A DNA stretch of 64,000 bases from Merdimonas faecis (lineage in GTDB: Bacteria; Bacillota; Clostridia; Lachnospirales; Lachnospiraceae): assembly GCF_001754075.1 (NCBI RefSeq), contig NZ_MIEH01000018.1, positions 248,001-312,000 on the forward strand, read 5' to 3'. A program made the translations under genes and the position numbers. Within the stretch, counting starts at the first letter, position 1; the number at the start of each line of letters is the position of its first letter. The notes beneath the pieces were generated by a model, which did not search any database, was not told where the DNA came from, and saw only the letters and a list, made by a program, of their open reading frames with translations. This document shows positions 1 to 9,340 of this stretch, piece by piece.

Positions 1-1
1 C

Positions 2-415
2 ATGATCGAAGAGGCACAGATCCACACAAATGAACTGGTGAGCGAGCATGAGATCATGCAGCAGGCGTATGCCCAGGCAAATGAGATCGTGACTGCCGCT
101 ACAGAACAGGCGCAGCAGATTCTGGATAATGCCACCAGCGACGCCAACGATATCCGGATCGGGGCTATGCAGTATACCGATGATCTGCTGGCCAATGCGG
201 AAAGTATTATCGGACATACTCTGGACAGCTATACCACCAAATATGACGGTCTGGTTAATTCTTTACAGGAATGCTATGACATGGTACGCAATAACCGTTC
301 CGAACTGGAGATCCCGGAACAGTCTTCCAGGGGACTGGAAGCTGAGTACGGATCCGAGGAAACAGTTCCGGAACAGGAGGAATATGATCTGAGCGAAAAT
401 ATTGAACTGGAGTAG
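2..415 (+). CDS. Coiled-coil protein of unknown function, 5' end cut by window
   Basis: The frame is open to the window edge, so the ATG at base 2 may be internal and the N terminus is probably missing. The visible 137 residues are almost wholly predicted helix, rich in Ala, Gln, Glu and Asn with heptad-like spacing (for example ATEQAQQILDNATSDAND), like the stalk of an ATP-synthase b subunit or a DivIVA-type coiled coil. The last 30 or so residues are acidic and look disordered. It converges on ylbJ with only 37 bases between the stop codons. From memory of related genomes, a similar gene sits between coaD and ylbJ, but that cannot be seen here. I do not assign a function. Confidence 0.7.
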   Translation: MIEEAQIHTNELVSEHEIMQQAYAQANEIVTAATEQAQQILDNATSDANDIRIGAMQYTDDLLANAESIIGHTLDSYTTKYDGLVNSLQECYDMVRNNRSELEIPEQSSRGLEAEYGSEETVPEQEEYDLSENIELE

Positions 416-423
416 GTGAAGCG

Positions 424-443
424 CAGGAGAGGGGATTCTCCTG
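424..443. terminator. Small hairpin between convergent genes
   Basis: A perfect 7-bp stem (CAGGAGA / TCTCCTG) with a 6-base loop lies in the 37-base gap between two convergent stop codons. There is no proper T-run on either strand, so termination is plausible from position only. Confidence 0.35.
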
Positions 444-452
444 GAGATTACC

Positions 453-1382
453 TTAAAAAATCAGAAGAAAGAGACAGGAAAGAAAGCTGGTTGCCGCTGC
501 GGTGACCAGCTTTTCTGCGAAATACGGCATAATTTTAAGAGGTGTCCCTTTTAGGATGGACGCTGTCTGAGCGAGACAGCAGAAGCCGCCAAAGGAAGTA
601 AGGAAAGCGGCGGAGGCGTAACGGACAGGAAACGGAAGCTCAAGAGAGCATATGTACCGGACGCCGGTGGTCATTTCCAGGGAAGGGAGCAAAAACAGTC
701 GGGCGGAAAGCGGGAGTCCGGGAATCTGTTCCGCAAGGGAAAACAGAATGGAAAACAGCAGAATATAGCCGCCGATCCGGGTGATGTTTTCAATGGCATC
801 CATGATACAGCCGTCTGCCAGGCCTTCATTTCCTGTATTAGAAGGAGGATCCGCCATCTTCTCTGGCAAAGCAGGATGGGGGACATGGAGAAGCCGCCGG
901 AAGACCATGCTGAAAAACATCGGTACTCCCAGGAGCAGAAGAAGCGTAGGGGCAGCCAGAGAGGGCGCTTTCAGGCATTGCCATACCAGGAAGCTTACGA
1001 TGAACCCGGGGCTGGTATTGTTGCAGAACGAAAGCAGGTAGCTTGCTTCAGAAAGGCTGATCCGTCCTTCACGCAGAAGATCTGCCGTGACCTTGCCGCC
1101 CATGGGATAGCCGCACAGAAATCCGGTCAGCATGACAAAAGAGCCATAGGGGGATACCCGGAAAAACCGTCCGAGAACAGGGGTCAAAAGCCTGGCCAGC
1201 ACCCGCGCCGCATCTGTACGGATGAGGAAATTCGAGACGATCAGGAAGGGAAGAAGCGTGGGAAGAACGGTCCGGAACCAGAGAAGCAGACCGTTTTCAG
1301 CTCCTCTGAATACTGTTTGTGGAAAGAGAAGGAGCAGTAGGAAAAACAGGAGGGTAGACAAGGTATACAAGAGCCGTTTCAT
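453..1382 (-). CDS. ylbJ: Sporulation integral membrane protein YlbJ
   Basis: A polytopic membrane protein of 309 residues with the nucleoside-recognition (Gate) type fold. The motif GFLCGYPMGGKVTADL around residue 90 is typical of YlbJ, and about eight hydrophobic segments are visible. In Bacillus, YlbJ is made in the mother cell under sigma-E and is needed for a resistant spore cortex. A longer reading frame begins at 1415, but AGGAGG lies 9 bases upstream of the ATG at 1382, so MKRLLYTLS is the likely start. It is transcribed against its neighbours, and no clear housekeeping promoter is visible upstream, which fits sporulation control. The family call is firm; the role is from homologues. 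Confidence 0.88.
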   Translation of the reverse strand: MKRLLYTLSTLLFFLLLLLFPQTVFRGAENGLLLWFRTVLPTLLPFLIVSNFLIRTDAARVLARLLTPVLGRFFRVSPYGSFVMLTGFLCGYPMGGKVTADLLREGRISLSEASYLLSFCNNTSPGFIVSFLVWQCLKAPSLAAPTLLLLLGVPMFFSMVFRRLLHVPHPALPEKMADPPSNTGNEGLADGCIMDAIENITRIGGYILLFSILFSLAEQIPGLPLSARLFLLPSLEMTTGVRYICSLELPFPVRYASAAFLTSFGGFCCLAQTASILKGTPLKIMPYFAEKLVTAAATSFLSCLFLLIF

Positions 1383-1429
1383 TTTTTCGATCCTCCTGTA
1401 AGATTTCTTTTTCAATTTTATGGGGAAGG

Positions 1430-1458
1430 TTGATTTTTTATGCCAGATGTTCCATAAT
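1430..1458 (+). promoter_or_regulatory. Candidate promoter of pepD
   Basis: TTGATT at 1430-1435 and CATAAT at 1453-1458 are separated by exactly 17 bases, about 40 bases ahead of the pepD start. Each hexamer departs from consensus, so this is a fair candidate. Confidence 0.5.
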
Positions 1459-1499
1459 AGAGCGTAGAGAAATTATCAAAAGAAGAGAGGTAAATAGAA

Positions 1500-2948
1500 A
1501 TGGCAGTATTAGACAATCTTGAGCCAAAACAGGTATTTCATTTCTTTGAAGAGCTGTGCAAAATTCCGCACGCCACCTTTGACACAAAAAGGATCAGTGA
1601 CTATTGTGTCGCATTTGCGAAAGAGAGGGGCTTGGAGGTTTCCCAGGACGAGGTAAACAATGTCATCATCAAAAAGCCGGGAACACCCGGATATGAGGAC
1701 AGTGAGCCGGTGATCCTTCAGGGGCATCTGGATATGATCTGTGAAAAGACTCCGGATTCCGATCACGATTTTACGAAGGACGGACTGGACCTTTATGTGG
1801 AAGATGGATATGTGCGGGCAAGAAATACCTCACTTGGGGGAGATGACGGAATTGCGGTTGCAATGGCAATGGCAGTCCTGGACAGCAAGGATATCCCGCA
1901 TCCGCCGATCGAAGCGGTATTTACCGTGGATGAAGAGCTGGGAATGGGCGGCGCGGAAGCTGTCGATCTTTCACAGCTGAAAGGAAAGATGCTGATCAAC
2001 ATCGATTCCGAAGAAGAAGGCATCCTGACCACAGGATGTGCCGGAGGTATCTTCTATAAGACAGTGATCCCGATGAAGAAGGAAGCAGCCGAAGGATCCC
2101 TGGTAAAGATCAGGATTCACGGACTCCTGGGCGGACATTCCGGAAATGAGATCCATAAGCAGAGAGGAAATGCCAATAAGATGATGGGCAGGCTTCTGTA
2201 TCGACTGGGGAAAGAGACAGACCTGCGCCTGACAGAAATTGCCGGAGGAAGCAAAGATAATGTCATTACCATGAACTGTGAGGCGGGCGTGCTGGTTCCT
2301 GCAGAACAGGCAGAAAAAGTAGAGGCGATGACAGAAGAGATGAAGCAGATCTGGCTGGATGAGTTTATGGGTGAAGAACCGACGCTGGCTGTAGATTATC
2401 AGACAGATAAAAATGTACATATAGATGCATATGACAAGGATTCTACAACAAGAGTCATTACCTATCTGGAAATCTGTCCGAATGGCTTACAGGAATACAG
2501 CCGCAAGCTGAAGGGCATCGTAGAGTCTTCCCTGAACCTTGGCGTGATCGAATGTGACGATACTTCCGTGACCACACAGTATCTGATCCGCAGCTCTGTA
2601 GAAAGCAGAAAACAGCAGATGCGTGAACAGGTAGAGCTGAGTGCGATCATTGCCGGCGGAAAAGGCGAGACCACAGGAGAGTATCCGGCATGGCAGTTTA
2701 AACCGGATTCCAAGCTCCGCCCGCTGATGATCGAAACCTACAAAGAGCTGTACGGAGAAGAACCAGTGGTTTCTGCAGTACATGCAGGTCTGGAATGCGG
2801 ACTCTTCCTTGGAAAGCGTCCGGATCTGGACTGCGTTTCCTGCGGACCAAACCTTCTGGATATCCATTCCTTTAATGAGCATCTGGACATTGCGTCCACA
2901 CAGAGAACCTGGGAATATCTCCTGGCGATTTTAAAGAAGTGCAAATAA
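1500..2948 (+). CDS. pepD: Aminoacyl-histidine dipeptidase (M20 family)
   Basis: A cytosolic metallodipeptidase that releases histidine from X-His dipeptides such as carnosine. It is 482 residues, the usual PepD length. The M20 metal site is visible: H76 and D78 in QGHLDM, bridging D115/D116 in LGGDDG, the catalytic E145/E146 pair in TVDEELGM, and the C-terminal histidine near DIHSFNEH. The lid/dimerisation domain interrupts the catalytic domain at about residues 185-380. GAGAGG ahead of the ATG supports this start. It is a single-gene unit with its own candidate promoter and a strong terminator. The family call is secure; substrate range is inferred from homologues. Confidence 0.95.
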   Translation: MAVLDNLEPKQVFHFFEELCKIPHATFDTKRISDYCVAFAKERGLEVSQDEVNNVIIKKPGTPGYEDSEPVILQGHLDMICEKTPDSDHDFTKDGLDLYVEDGYVRARNTSLGGDDGIAVAMAMAVLDSKDIPHPPIEAVFTVDEELGMGGAEAVDLSQLKGKMLINIDSEEEGILTTGCAGGIFYKTVIPMKKEAAEGSLVKIRIHGLLGGHSGNEIHKQRGNANKMMGRLLYRLGKETDLRLTEIAGGSKDNVITMNCEAGVLVPAEQAEKVEAMTEEMKQIWLDEFMGEEPTLAVDYQTDKNVHIDAYDKDSTTRVITYLEICPNGLQEYSRKLKGIVESSLNLGVIECDDTSVTTQYLIRSSVESRKQQMREQVELSAIIAGGKGETTGEYPAWQFKPDSKLRPLMIETYKELYGEEPVVSAVHAGLECGLFLGKRPDLDCVSCGPNLLDIHSFNEHLDIASTQRTWEYLLAILKKCK

Positions 2949-2978
2949 GAAAACGCAGAGTGTCACTCTGAGAAAATC

Positions 2979-3006
2979 AGACCGGCCTTTTAAGGCCGGT
3001 CTTTTT
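2979..3006 (+). terminator. Rho-independent terminator of pepD
   Basis: A G+C-rich inverted repeat (AGACCGGCCTT ... AAGGCCGGTCT) is followed by TTTTT. A smaller perfect dyad (CAGAGTG-T-CACTCTG) lies just upstream at 2955-2969. Confidence 0.95.
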
Positions 3007-3030
3007 GTATGTCTTTTTGCATATACTGGC

Positions 3031-3774
3031 ATGGATAAAAAAGAAATGGAAGAGAGCAGTGTGCAATACCGTGTTTATAAAAATTATATCATTCTGCTAT
3101 GTCTCCTATCTCTGTTTTGTGTGCTGGGGATCGGGAACTGTCTGGAAAAGAGCAGAAGTTTCGAGCTGGGGAAACAGGCGCTTTCAGATGCAGAATACCG
3201 GAGGGGATTCTTCAGTGATGAGATGTGGAAGAATGTGGATGAGCTGTCTCCTGAGTGCAAAACCCTTCTGAAAAATGTGGAAAACGAAGCGGTTTATTTC
3301 CCGATTCCAGACTCCGCTGTGGATAAGTCTCTGAAAATTTCCTATACAGATTCCTGGATGAGCGAGCGCAGTTATGGGGGGACATCGGGCCATGAAGGCA
3401 CGGATATCATGGCGCTTCGCAATGAGAGAGGGATTTATCCTGTCTTAAGTATTTCGGATGGAACGGTGACAAATCTGGGATGGCTGGAAAAAGGAGGCTA
3501 CCGGATCGGCATCACTTCATATAGTGGTACTTATTACTACTACGCTCATCTGGAGAGCTATTCCAACCTGAAAGAAGGAGATGTGGTGGAGGCAGGGGAG
3601 CTTCTTGGATATATGGGAGATTCAGGATATGGTCCGGAAGGGACGGTGGGACAGTTTGACGTGCACCTGCATTTTGGAATTTATCTTTACCGGGATGGCA
3701 GTGAGATCAGCTTTAATCCATATTATCTTCTTAAGTATCTGGAAAAACATAAATTAAAATATGCATATTCCTAG
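3031..3774 (+). CDS. Membrane-anchored M23 family metallopeptidase
   Basis: A LytM/M23 zinc endopeptidase expected to cut peptidoglycan peptide bridges outside the membrane. One hydrophobic segment at about residues 19-36 would anchor it, and the M23 domain fills the C-terminal half. The zinc motif is complete: H121 and D125 in GHEGTDIM, a candidate catalytic H173 in YYYYAHLE, and H212/H214 in VHLHFG. It begins right after the pepD terminator. No strong Shine-Dalgarno precedes the ATG at 3031 or the alternative at 3046, so the exact start is uncertain. There is no cell-wall-binding domain. The target (division, elongation or sporulation) cannot be told from the sequence. Confidence 0.88.
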   Translation: MDKKEMEESSVQYRVYKNYIILLCLLSLFCVLGIGNCLEKSRSFELGKQALSDAEYRRGFFSDEMWKNVDELSPECKTLLKNVENEAVYFPIPDSAVDKSLKISYTDSWMSERSYGGTSGHEGTDIMALRNERGIYPVLSISDGTVTNLGWLEKGGYRIGITSYSGTYYYYAHLESYSNLKEGDVVEAGELLGYMGDSGYGPEGTVGQFDVHLHFGIYLYRDGSEISFNPYYLLKYLEKHKLKYAYS

Positions 3775-3800
3775 AGTTATGAAAAGGAATGTGTTATACT
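3772..3800 (+). promoter_or_regulatory. Weak candidate promoter of the rsmF operon
   Basis: TATACT at 3795-3800 matches the -10 consensus at five of six bases. The -35 position 17 bases upstream (TAGAGT) is poor. It lies between the M23 gene stop and the rsmF start. Confidence 0.35.
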
Positions 3801-3841
3801 CTAATATGTATGTGCCTAAAAATCGGAACTGGAGGAATGTT

Positions 3842-5251
3842 ATGAATCTGCCTCTCGTATTTGAAGAAAAGATGAGAAATCTCTTAAAAGAGGAATTTGA
3901 CGCATATATTGCCTGTTATGAAGAACCCAGGTATTATGGGCTTCGGGTCAATACCCGGAAACTTTCCGCGGCAGAGTTTGAAAAAATCTGTCCTTTTGCG
4001 GTCCGTCCGGTGCCGTGGATCCATAATGGGTTTTATTATGACGGGGAAGCTGTATCGCCTGCAAAGCATCCCTATTATTTTGCCGGGCTTTATTACCTGC
4101 AGGAACCAAGCGCCATGACGCCGGCCAGCCGCCTTCCGGTAGAGCCGGGGGACCGGGTACTGGATCTGTGTGCCGCGCCGGGAGGAAAGGCTACGGAACT
4201 GGGGGCAAGACTTGGAGGCGAAGGTCTTCTTGTTGCAAATGATATCAGCAGCTCCCGGGCAAAGGGGCTTCTCAAGAATATCGAGGTCTTCGGGATCGGC
4301 AATGTACTGGTGTCCTGCGAGGAGCCAGGCAGGCTGGAGCAGTTTTTCCCGGAGTATTTTGATAAAATTCTGATCGACGCGCCCTGCTCCGGAGAGGGGA
4401 TGTTCCGGAAGGACCGGAAGATGGTAAAAGCATGGGAGGAACACGGACCGGAATTTTTCAGCAACATCCAGAAAAGCCTGATCCTCCAGGCGGCCCGGAT
4501 GCTAAAGCCGGGAGGAATGATGCTCTACTCCACCTGTACCTTTGATGAGCGCGAAAATGAACAGATCATCGCCCATCTTTTAGGTACATATCCGGAATTT
4601 CAGATTTTGCCTATAGAGCCTTATGAAGGCTTTGCATCCGGAAGGAAGGAGTGTGTACAGGGAGATGTCCAGGGAATCCAGGATACCGTGAGGATCTTCC
4701 CGCACCGGATGAAAGGAGAGGGACATTACCTGGCACTTCTCAGAAAAGGAGACGAAAAAGCAGAAGAGGAAAGAAGGACAGAGGCTGAAAGAAGGCGGCC
4801 TTTACAGACACAGCGGAAAAAAGCGCGCCTGCCGGAGGATTTTCGGGAATTCTGGCAGCATGTGACAAGGCCTCTTCACGAGGAAAGAATCGAGATCCGG
4901 GGAGACAAGCTCTATGAGATGCCGGAAGGGCTTCCGGACATTAGAGGTCTTCGGTTCTTAAGAACAGGTCTCCTATTAGGGGAACTGAAAAAGAACCGGT
5001 TTGAACCAAGCCAGGCGCTGGCCATGAATCTTAAGAAAGAGGATTATGATGCCTGCATTGACCTTCCGGCGGAGGATGAAAGAGTGCTGCGCTATCTGAA
5101 GGGGGAGACTCTGGAAGTGGAGGATCTGATCGGAGAAAAGGCGAAGGGCTGGTATCTGGTCTGTGTAGACGGGTTCCCGCTGGGCTTTGGAAAAGCAGGC
5201 AGAGGGACGCTGAAAAATAAATATCTTCCGGGATGGAGGCTGATGGGATGA
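3842..5251 (+). CDS. rsmF: RsmF/RsmB-type rRNA cytosine-C5 methyltransferase
   Basis: Transfers a methyl group from S-adenosylmethionine to C5 of a cytosine in rRNA. The SAM-binding motif VLDLCAAPGGKA lies at about residues 106-117. The two catalytic cysteines of the NOL1/NOP2/Sun family are present: C182 in DAPCSGEGMF and C232 in YSTCTFDE. The C-terminal third is a PUA-like RNA-binding domain typical of RsmF rather than of the N-terminal NusB-containing RsmB. A longer frame begins at 3761, but GGAGG six bases upstream of 3842 fixes the start. It is the first gene of a tightly overlapping operon with the RsuA-like gene (ATGA overlap). The exact rRNA position is inferred. Confidence 0.9.
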   Translation: MNLPLVFEEKMRNLLKEEFDAYIACYEEPRYYGLRVNTRKLSAAEFEKICPFAVRPVPWIHNGFYYDGEAVSPAKHPYYFAGLYYLQEPSAMTPASRLPVEPGDRVLDLCAAPGGKATELGARLGGEGLLVANDISSSRAKGLLKNIEVFGIGNVLVSCEEPGRLEQFFPEYFDKILIDAPCSGEGMFRKDRKMVKAWEEHGPEFFSNIQKSLILQAARMLKPGGMMLYSTCTFDERENEQIIAHLLGTYPEFQILPIEPYEGFASGRKECVQGDVQGIQDTVRIFPHRMKGEGHYLALLRKGDEKAEEERRTEAERRRPLQTQRKKARLPEDFREFWQHVTRPLHEERIEIRGDKLYEMPEGLPDIRGLRFLRTGLLLGELKKNRFEPSQALAMNLKKEDYDACIDLPAEDERVLRYLKGETLEVEDLIGEKAKGWYLVCVDGFPLGFGKAGRGTLKNKYLPGWRLMG

Positions 5252-5982
5252 TGCGGCTTGACAAATTCCTGGCCAAGATGGGAGCGGGTTCCAGACAGGA
5301 AGTAAAGAGCTATATCCGAAAAGGGATGGTATCTGTGAATGGGGAGACCGTTTCACGTCCGGAGACTAAAATTGATGAAGAAAAGGATGAAATCTTTTTA
5401 CAGGGGAAAAGGATTGCCTATGCGGCTTTTGAATATTATATGCTGAATAAGCCTGCAGGCGTCATATCGGCAACGGAAGACAAAAAAGAGACTACGGTGG
5501 TGGATCTTATCAGAGAGAAGAAGCGAAAGGATCTGTTTCCTGTAGGAAGGCTTGACAAGGATACAGAAGGACTGCTTCTGATTACCAATGACGGGGTGCT
5601 GGCCCACCGTCTGCTGTCTCCAAATCATCATGTGGACAAGACTTATTTTGTCCGGGTTCACGGCAGGGTGACAGAAGAGGAAGAGAAAAGCTTCCTGGCA
5701 GGCGTCAATATTGGCACCGGAGATGAAGAGGAATGGACCAGGCCCGCAAGATTGGAGATATTAAAAAGTGGGGAAGAGTCGGAGGTGCGCCTGACCATTC
5801 AGGAAGGAAAATATCACCAGATCAAGCGGATGTTCCAGGCGGTCGGGATGGAGGTACTGTACCTGAAACGGCTGTCCATGGGAAAGCTTACGCTGGATCC
5901 TGGGCTTAAGCCGGGGGAATACCGGCTGCTGACAGAAAAGGAGCTTTGCGATGTTACAGACGAAAATGCTGGAAGGCATTGA
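5248..5982 (+). CDS. RsuA/RluB-family rRNA pseudouridine synthase
   Basis: Isomerises a specific uridine in rRNA to pseudouridine. An N-terminal S4 RNA-binding domain (RLDKFLAKMGAGSRQE) is followed by the catalytic domain, whose signature GRLDKDTEGLLL contains catalytic D103. At 244 residues it has the short RsuA/RluB/E/F form. The start is taken as the first ATG of an ATGATG pair whose ATGA overlaps the rsmF stop, with GGAGG upstream; the in-frame ATG at 5233 lies ahead of that site and is unlikely. Overlap with both neighbours implies translational coupling. RsuA-like 16S or RluB-like 23S specificity cannot be told apart from sequence alone. Confidence 0.9.
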   Translation: MMRLDKFLAKMGAGSRQEVKSYIRKGMVSVNGETVSRPETKIDEEKDEIFLQGKRIAYAAFEYYMLNKPAGVISATEDKKETTVVDLIREKKRKDLFPVGRLDKDTEGLLLITNDGVLAHRLLSPNHHVDKTYFVRVHGRVTEEEEKSFLAGVNIGTGDEEEWTRPARLEILKSGEESEVRLTIQEGKYHQIKRMFQAVGMEVLYLKRLSMGKLTLDPGLKPGEYRLLTEKELCDVTDENAGRH

Positions 5983-6637
5983 CGGGATTATTTTTGATAT
6001 GGATGGGACGCTGCTGGATTCTATGTGGATCTGGCCTTCTATTGATGATGATTATCTGAAAAAGTATTGCCTGAAAAAGCCGGAGCGGTTCCATGAAGCT
6101 ATGGAAGGTATGAGTTATTCGGAGGTGGCTCAGTTTTTTCTGGATACCTTTCCGGAGCTTTCCTGCACCAGGCAGGAGATTATGGATGAATGGCTTCTTA
6201 TGGCCCGGGAGAAATACCGCACACAGGTGTCCTTAAAAAAGGGGGCGGAAAGGTTTATTTCCAGGATGCGTTCCCAGGGAAAGAAGATCGGCATTGCAAC
6301 AAGCAATGCCAGGGAGCTGACGGATGACGCGCTCCTTGCGCTGCAGATCGGAGGACTGTTTGATGTAGTGCGGACAGCCGGAGAAGCGGGAGCCGGGAAG
6401 CCGGCGCCGGACGTGTATCTGATGGTGGCCGGGGAGCTTGCGGTGGAGCCGGAGCGCTGCCTTGTCTTTGAGGATGTACCGATGGGGATCCTGGCCGGGA
6501 AAAATGCCGGCATGAGAGTCTGTGCGGTAGAAGATGATTTTTCCAGGCCGCAGGAAGAAAAAAAGCGGAAGCTGGCGGATTATTACATACAGGATTATGA
6601 TGATATAGAAAAGGAAACTTACGAGGTGCTGTTATGA
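5951..6637 (+). CDS. HAD-family phosphatase, beta-phosphoglucomutase-like
   Basis: A haloacid-dehalogenase hydrolase with the catalytic DMDGT motif (D16 nucleophile, D18 acid/base). A helical cap follows, and the C-terminal motifs GKPAPDVY (lysine) and FEDVPMGILAGKNAGM (metal-binding acids) are intact. This arrangement is that of small sugar-phosphate and nucleotide phosphatases. AAAGGAG seven bases upstream supports the ATG at 5951, which overlaps the preceding pseudouridine synthase by 32 bases. The stop overlaps the next gene by four bases. The substrate cannot be read from the sequence. Confidence 0.9.
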   Translation: MLQTKMLEGIDGIIFDMDGTLLDSMWIWPSIDDDYLKKYCLKKPERFHEAMEGMSYSEVAQFFLDTFPELSCTRQEIMDEWLLMAREKYRTQVSLKKGAERFISRMRSQGKKIGIATSNARELTDDALLALQIGGLFDVVRTAGEAGAGKPAPDVYLMVAGELAVEPERCLVFEDVPMGILAGKNAGMRVCAVEDDFSRPQEEKKRKLADYYIQDYDDIEKETYEVLL

Positions 6638-8544
6638 GTCAGGGATTTTTGCCGCTGTGCAGGAAGGATATGGAAGAGCGGGGCTGGGAACAGGTGGACT
6701 TTGTCTACGTGTGCGGAGATGCCTATGTAGATCATCCGTCCTTTGGCCATGCGGTCATCACTCGTCTCTTGGAGGCTCACGGATACAAGGTGGGGATCAT
6801 TGCCCAGCCGGACTGGAAGGAAAAGACATCTGTGATGGAGTACGGCGAGCCAAGGCTTGCATTTCTGGTATCGGCGGGAAATATGGACTCCATGGTCAAC
6901 CATTATTCGGTGTCGAAAAGGCCAAGAAGGACAGACGCCTATACGCCGGGAGGCGTGATGGGAAAACGGCCAGACTATGCCGCAGTGGTGTATGGCAACC
7001 TGATCCGGCAGACATATAAAAAGACGCCGGTCATTCTGGGCGGCATAGAGGCAAGTCTTCGGAGAATGGCTCACTATGATTACTGGTCAGACCGCCTGAA
7101 GCGGTCCATTCTGCTGGACTCCGGCGCAGATCTGATCTCCTACGGGATGGGGGAACGCTCCATTCTGGAGATCGCAGAAGCCCTGGAGGCAGGCATTGAC
7201 GTGAAGGATCTGACCTTTATCCCGGGGACTGTTTTCCGTGCAAAGTCTCTGGACAGCGTGTATGATCCGGTCATTCTGCCGGGATTTGAGGAAATGAAGC
7301 AGGATAAGCTCCTGTATGCCAAAAGTTTTTATATCCAGTACTGCAATACAGACCCAATCAAGGGCAGATGTCTGGCAGAGCCCTATGGGGAACATCTCTA
7401 CGTGGTCCAGAACCCGCCTTCCAGGCCGCTGAGCCAGGAGGAAATGGATGAGGTCTATGGATATCCCTATATGCGGACCTATCATCCCTCTTATGAGAAG
7501 GACGGAGGCGTGCCTGCGATCGCGGAAGTAAAGTTCAGCCTCATCAGCAACCGCGGATGCTTTGGAGGATGCAGCTTCTGTGCGCTGACCTTCCATCAGG
7601 GAAGGATCCTGCAGACCAGGAGCCATGAGTCCCTTCTTGACGAAGCGGTAAAGATGACCGAGGATCCGGACTTCAAAGGGTATATCCATGATGTGGGCGG
7701 CCCTACGGCGAATTTCAGGCAGCCCTCCTGTGACAAGCAGCTTCAGCACGGAGTATGCAAAAACCGGCAGTGCCTCTATCCAAAGCCATGCAGGAACTTA
7801 AAAGCGGATCATAAGGACTATGTCCGGCTGCTCCGGAAGCTGCGCGAGATCCCGAAGGTAAAGAAGGTATTCATCCGTTCGGGGATCCGGTTTGACTATG
7901 TGATGGCGGATCCGGACGATACGTTTTTCCGGGAGCTGTGTGCATATCATGTGAGCGGGCAGCTGAAAGTGGCGCCGGAGCATGTGTCCGACGCGGTGCT
8001 TTCACGGATGGGAAAGCCGGAAAATAAGGTCTATCAGGCCTTTGTAAAGAAATATAAAAGGATCAACCAGGAGCTTGGAAAAGATCAGTACCTGGTGCCT
8101 TATCTGATGTCCTCTCATCCGGGATCCACCCTGAAGGAGGCTGTTGAGCTTGCGGAATATTTACGGGACTTAGGATATATGCCGGAGCAGGTGCAGGATT
8201 TTTATCCCACACCTTCTACCATCTCCACCTGTATGTATTATACCGGTGTGGATCCAAGAGATATGAAACCGGTGTATGTGCCGAAAAATCCTCATGAAAA
8301 GGCGATGCAGCGGGCTCTGATCCAATACCGGGATCCAAAGAATTATAACCTGGTGCTGGAAGCGTTGAAAAAAGCGGGACGCATGGATCTGGTGGGCTAT
8401 GACAGGCACTGCCTCCTGCGGCCAAAGAAACAGGGCGGCCAGGAAAGGCCGGGAGGAGCAGGAAAAGAAAAAGCGGGAAGAAGACCGGGAAAAGGTAAGA
8501 AAAAGACCATCCGGAATGTTCATAAAAAGAAGGGAAAGAAATGA
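6634..8544 (+). CDS. YgiQ-family radical SAM protein
   Basis: A 636-residue protein of the YgiQ (UPF0313) family. A B12-binding-like N-terminal domain is followed by a radical SAM core with the 4Fe-4S-binding motif C309-x3-C313-x2-C316 in RGCFGGCSFCAL. Additional cysteines in the KNRQCLYPKPCRN stretch may hold a second metal site. The C-terminal tail is strongly basic (Lys, Arg and Gly), suggesting RNA or ribosome contact. It overlaps the HAD gene by an ATGA and is coupled to the SDR gene in the same way. The family has no settled reaction, so none is assigned. Confidence 0.9.
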   Translation: MSQGFLPLCRKDMEERGWEQVDFVYVCGDAYVDHPSFGHAVITRLLEAHGYKVGIIAQPDWKEKTSVMEYGEPRLAFLVSAGNMDSMVNHYSVSKRPRRTDAYTPGGVMGKRPDYAAVVYGNLIRQTYKKTPVILGGIEASLRRMAHYDYWSDRLKRSILLDSGADLISYGMGERSILEIAEALEAGIDVKDLTFIPGTVFRAKSLDSVYDPVILPGFEEMKQDKLLYAKSFYIQYCNTDPIKGRCLAEPYGEHLYVVQNPPSRPLSQEEMDEVYGYPYMRTYHPSYEKDGGVPAIAEVKFSLISNRGCFGGCSFCALTFHQGRILQTRSHESLLDEAVKMTEDPDFKGYIHDVGGPTANFRQPSCDKQLQHGVCKNRQCLYPKPCRNLKADHKDYVRLLRKLREIPKVKKVFIRSGIRFDYVMADPDDTFFRELCAYHVSGQLKVAPEHVSDAVLSRMGKPENKVYQAFVKKYKRINQELGKDQYLVPYLMSSHPGSTLKEAVELAEYLRDLGYMPEQVQDFYPTPSTISTCMYYTGVDPRDMKPVYVPKNPHEKAMQRALIQYRDPKNYNLVLEALKKAGRMDLVGYDRHCLLRPKKQGGQERPGGAGKEKAGRRPGKGKKKTIRNVHKKKGKK

Positions 8545-9305
8545 GGATTGCATTGATCACAGGAGCTTCTTCGGGACTTGGAAAAGAGTTTGCAAAACAG
8601 ATTCCAAGACTCTATAAGGGGCTTGACGAGCTCTGGGCCGTGGCAAGGAGAACGGAGAGGCTGAAGAAACTGGAGCAGGAGAGTCCTATTCCTGTCCGGA
8701 TTTTTGACGGGGATCTGAACCGGGATTATATTTACGAAAGAATTGGAAAAGAGCTGGAAAAGCAAAGCGCAGATATCCGGATGCTGGTAAATGCGGCAGG
8801 TTTCGGGAAGATGGGAAAATTTGAAGATATTCCCCTTGCGGATCAGCTTTCAATGGTCGACCTGAACTGCAGAGGACTGACAAAAATGACAGGAATCTGT
8901 CTGCCGTATCTGTCCCGGGGAAGCAGGATATTAAATGTCGCATCGGCGGCGGCCTTCTCTCCGCAGCCAGGGTTTGCTGTCTATGCGGCAGGCAAGGCTT
9001 ATGTGTACCGGTTTTCCACGGCGCTTAGGACAGAGCTTGTGTCCCGGGGAATCATGGTGACAGCTGTATGTCCGGGACCGGTGGATACCGAGTTCTTTCA
9101 GGTATCAGGGGAACTGCCGGGCGCTTTCAAGTCCGGTTTCCGGAAGACGGCGCCGGAGGTGGTAAAGACGGCCTTAAGGGATGCAGTCAGAGGAAGAGCA
9201 GTGTCTGTCTGCGGCGGTTCCATGAAGGCGGCAAGGCTTGGTGCGAAGATGGTGCCGGAACCATTGCTTGCATATCTGATGGGACGGGCGAATCAGATCA
9301 GATGA
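8541..9305 (+). CDS. Short-chain dehydrogenase/reductase
   Basis: A cytosolic NAD(P)-dependent oxidoreductase with a Rossmann fold. The cofactor motif TGASSGLG lies at residues 7-14, NAAGFG stabilises the central sheet, and the catalytic pair Y148/K152 lies in YAAGK with a serine in NVASAAAFS. The CPGPVDTEF motif after the active site is typical of classical SDRs. It overlaps the ygiQ-type gene by four bases. Arginines after the second strand (ARRTERL) suggest NADP preference. The substrate is unknown. Confidence 0.9.
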   Translation: MRIALITGASSGLGKEFAKQIPRLYKGLDELWAVARRTERLKKLEQESPIPVRIFDGDLNRDYIYERIGKELEKQSADIRMLVNAAGFGKMGKFEDIPLADQLSMVDLNCRGLTKMTGICLPYLSRGSRILNVASAAAFSPQPGFAVYAAGKAYVYRFSTALRTELVSRGIMVTAVCPGPVDTEFFQVSGELPGAFKSGFRKTAPEVVKTALRDAVRGRAVSVCGGSMKAARLGAKMVPEPLLAYLMGRANQIR

Positions 9306-9340
9306 AACGATAGAAGAATATAAAGGGAGTGTAAAGGAAC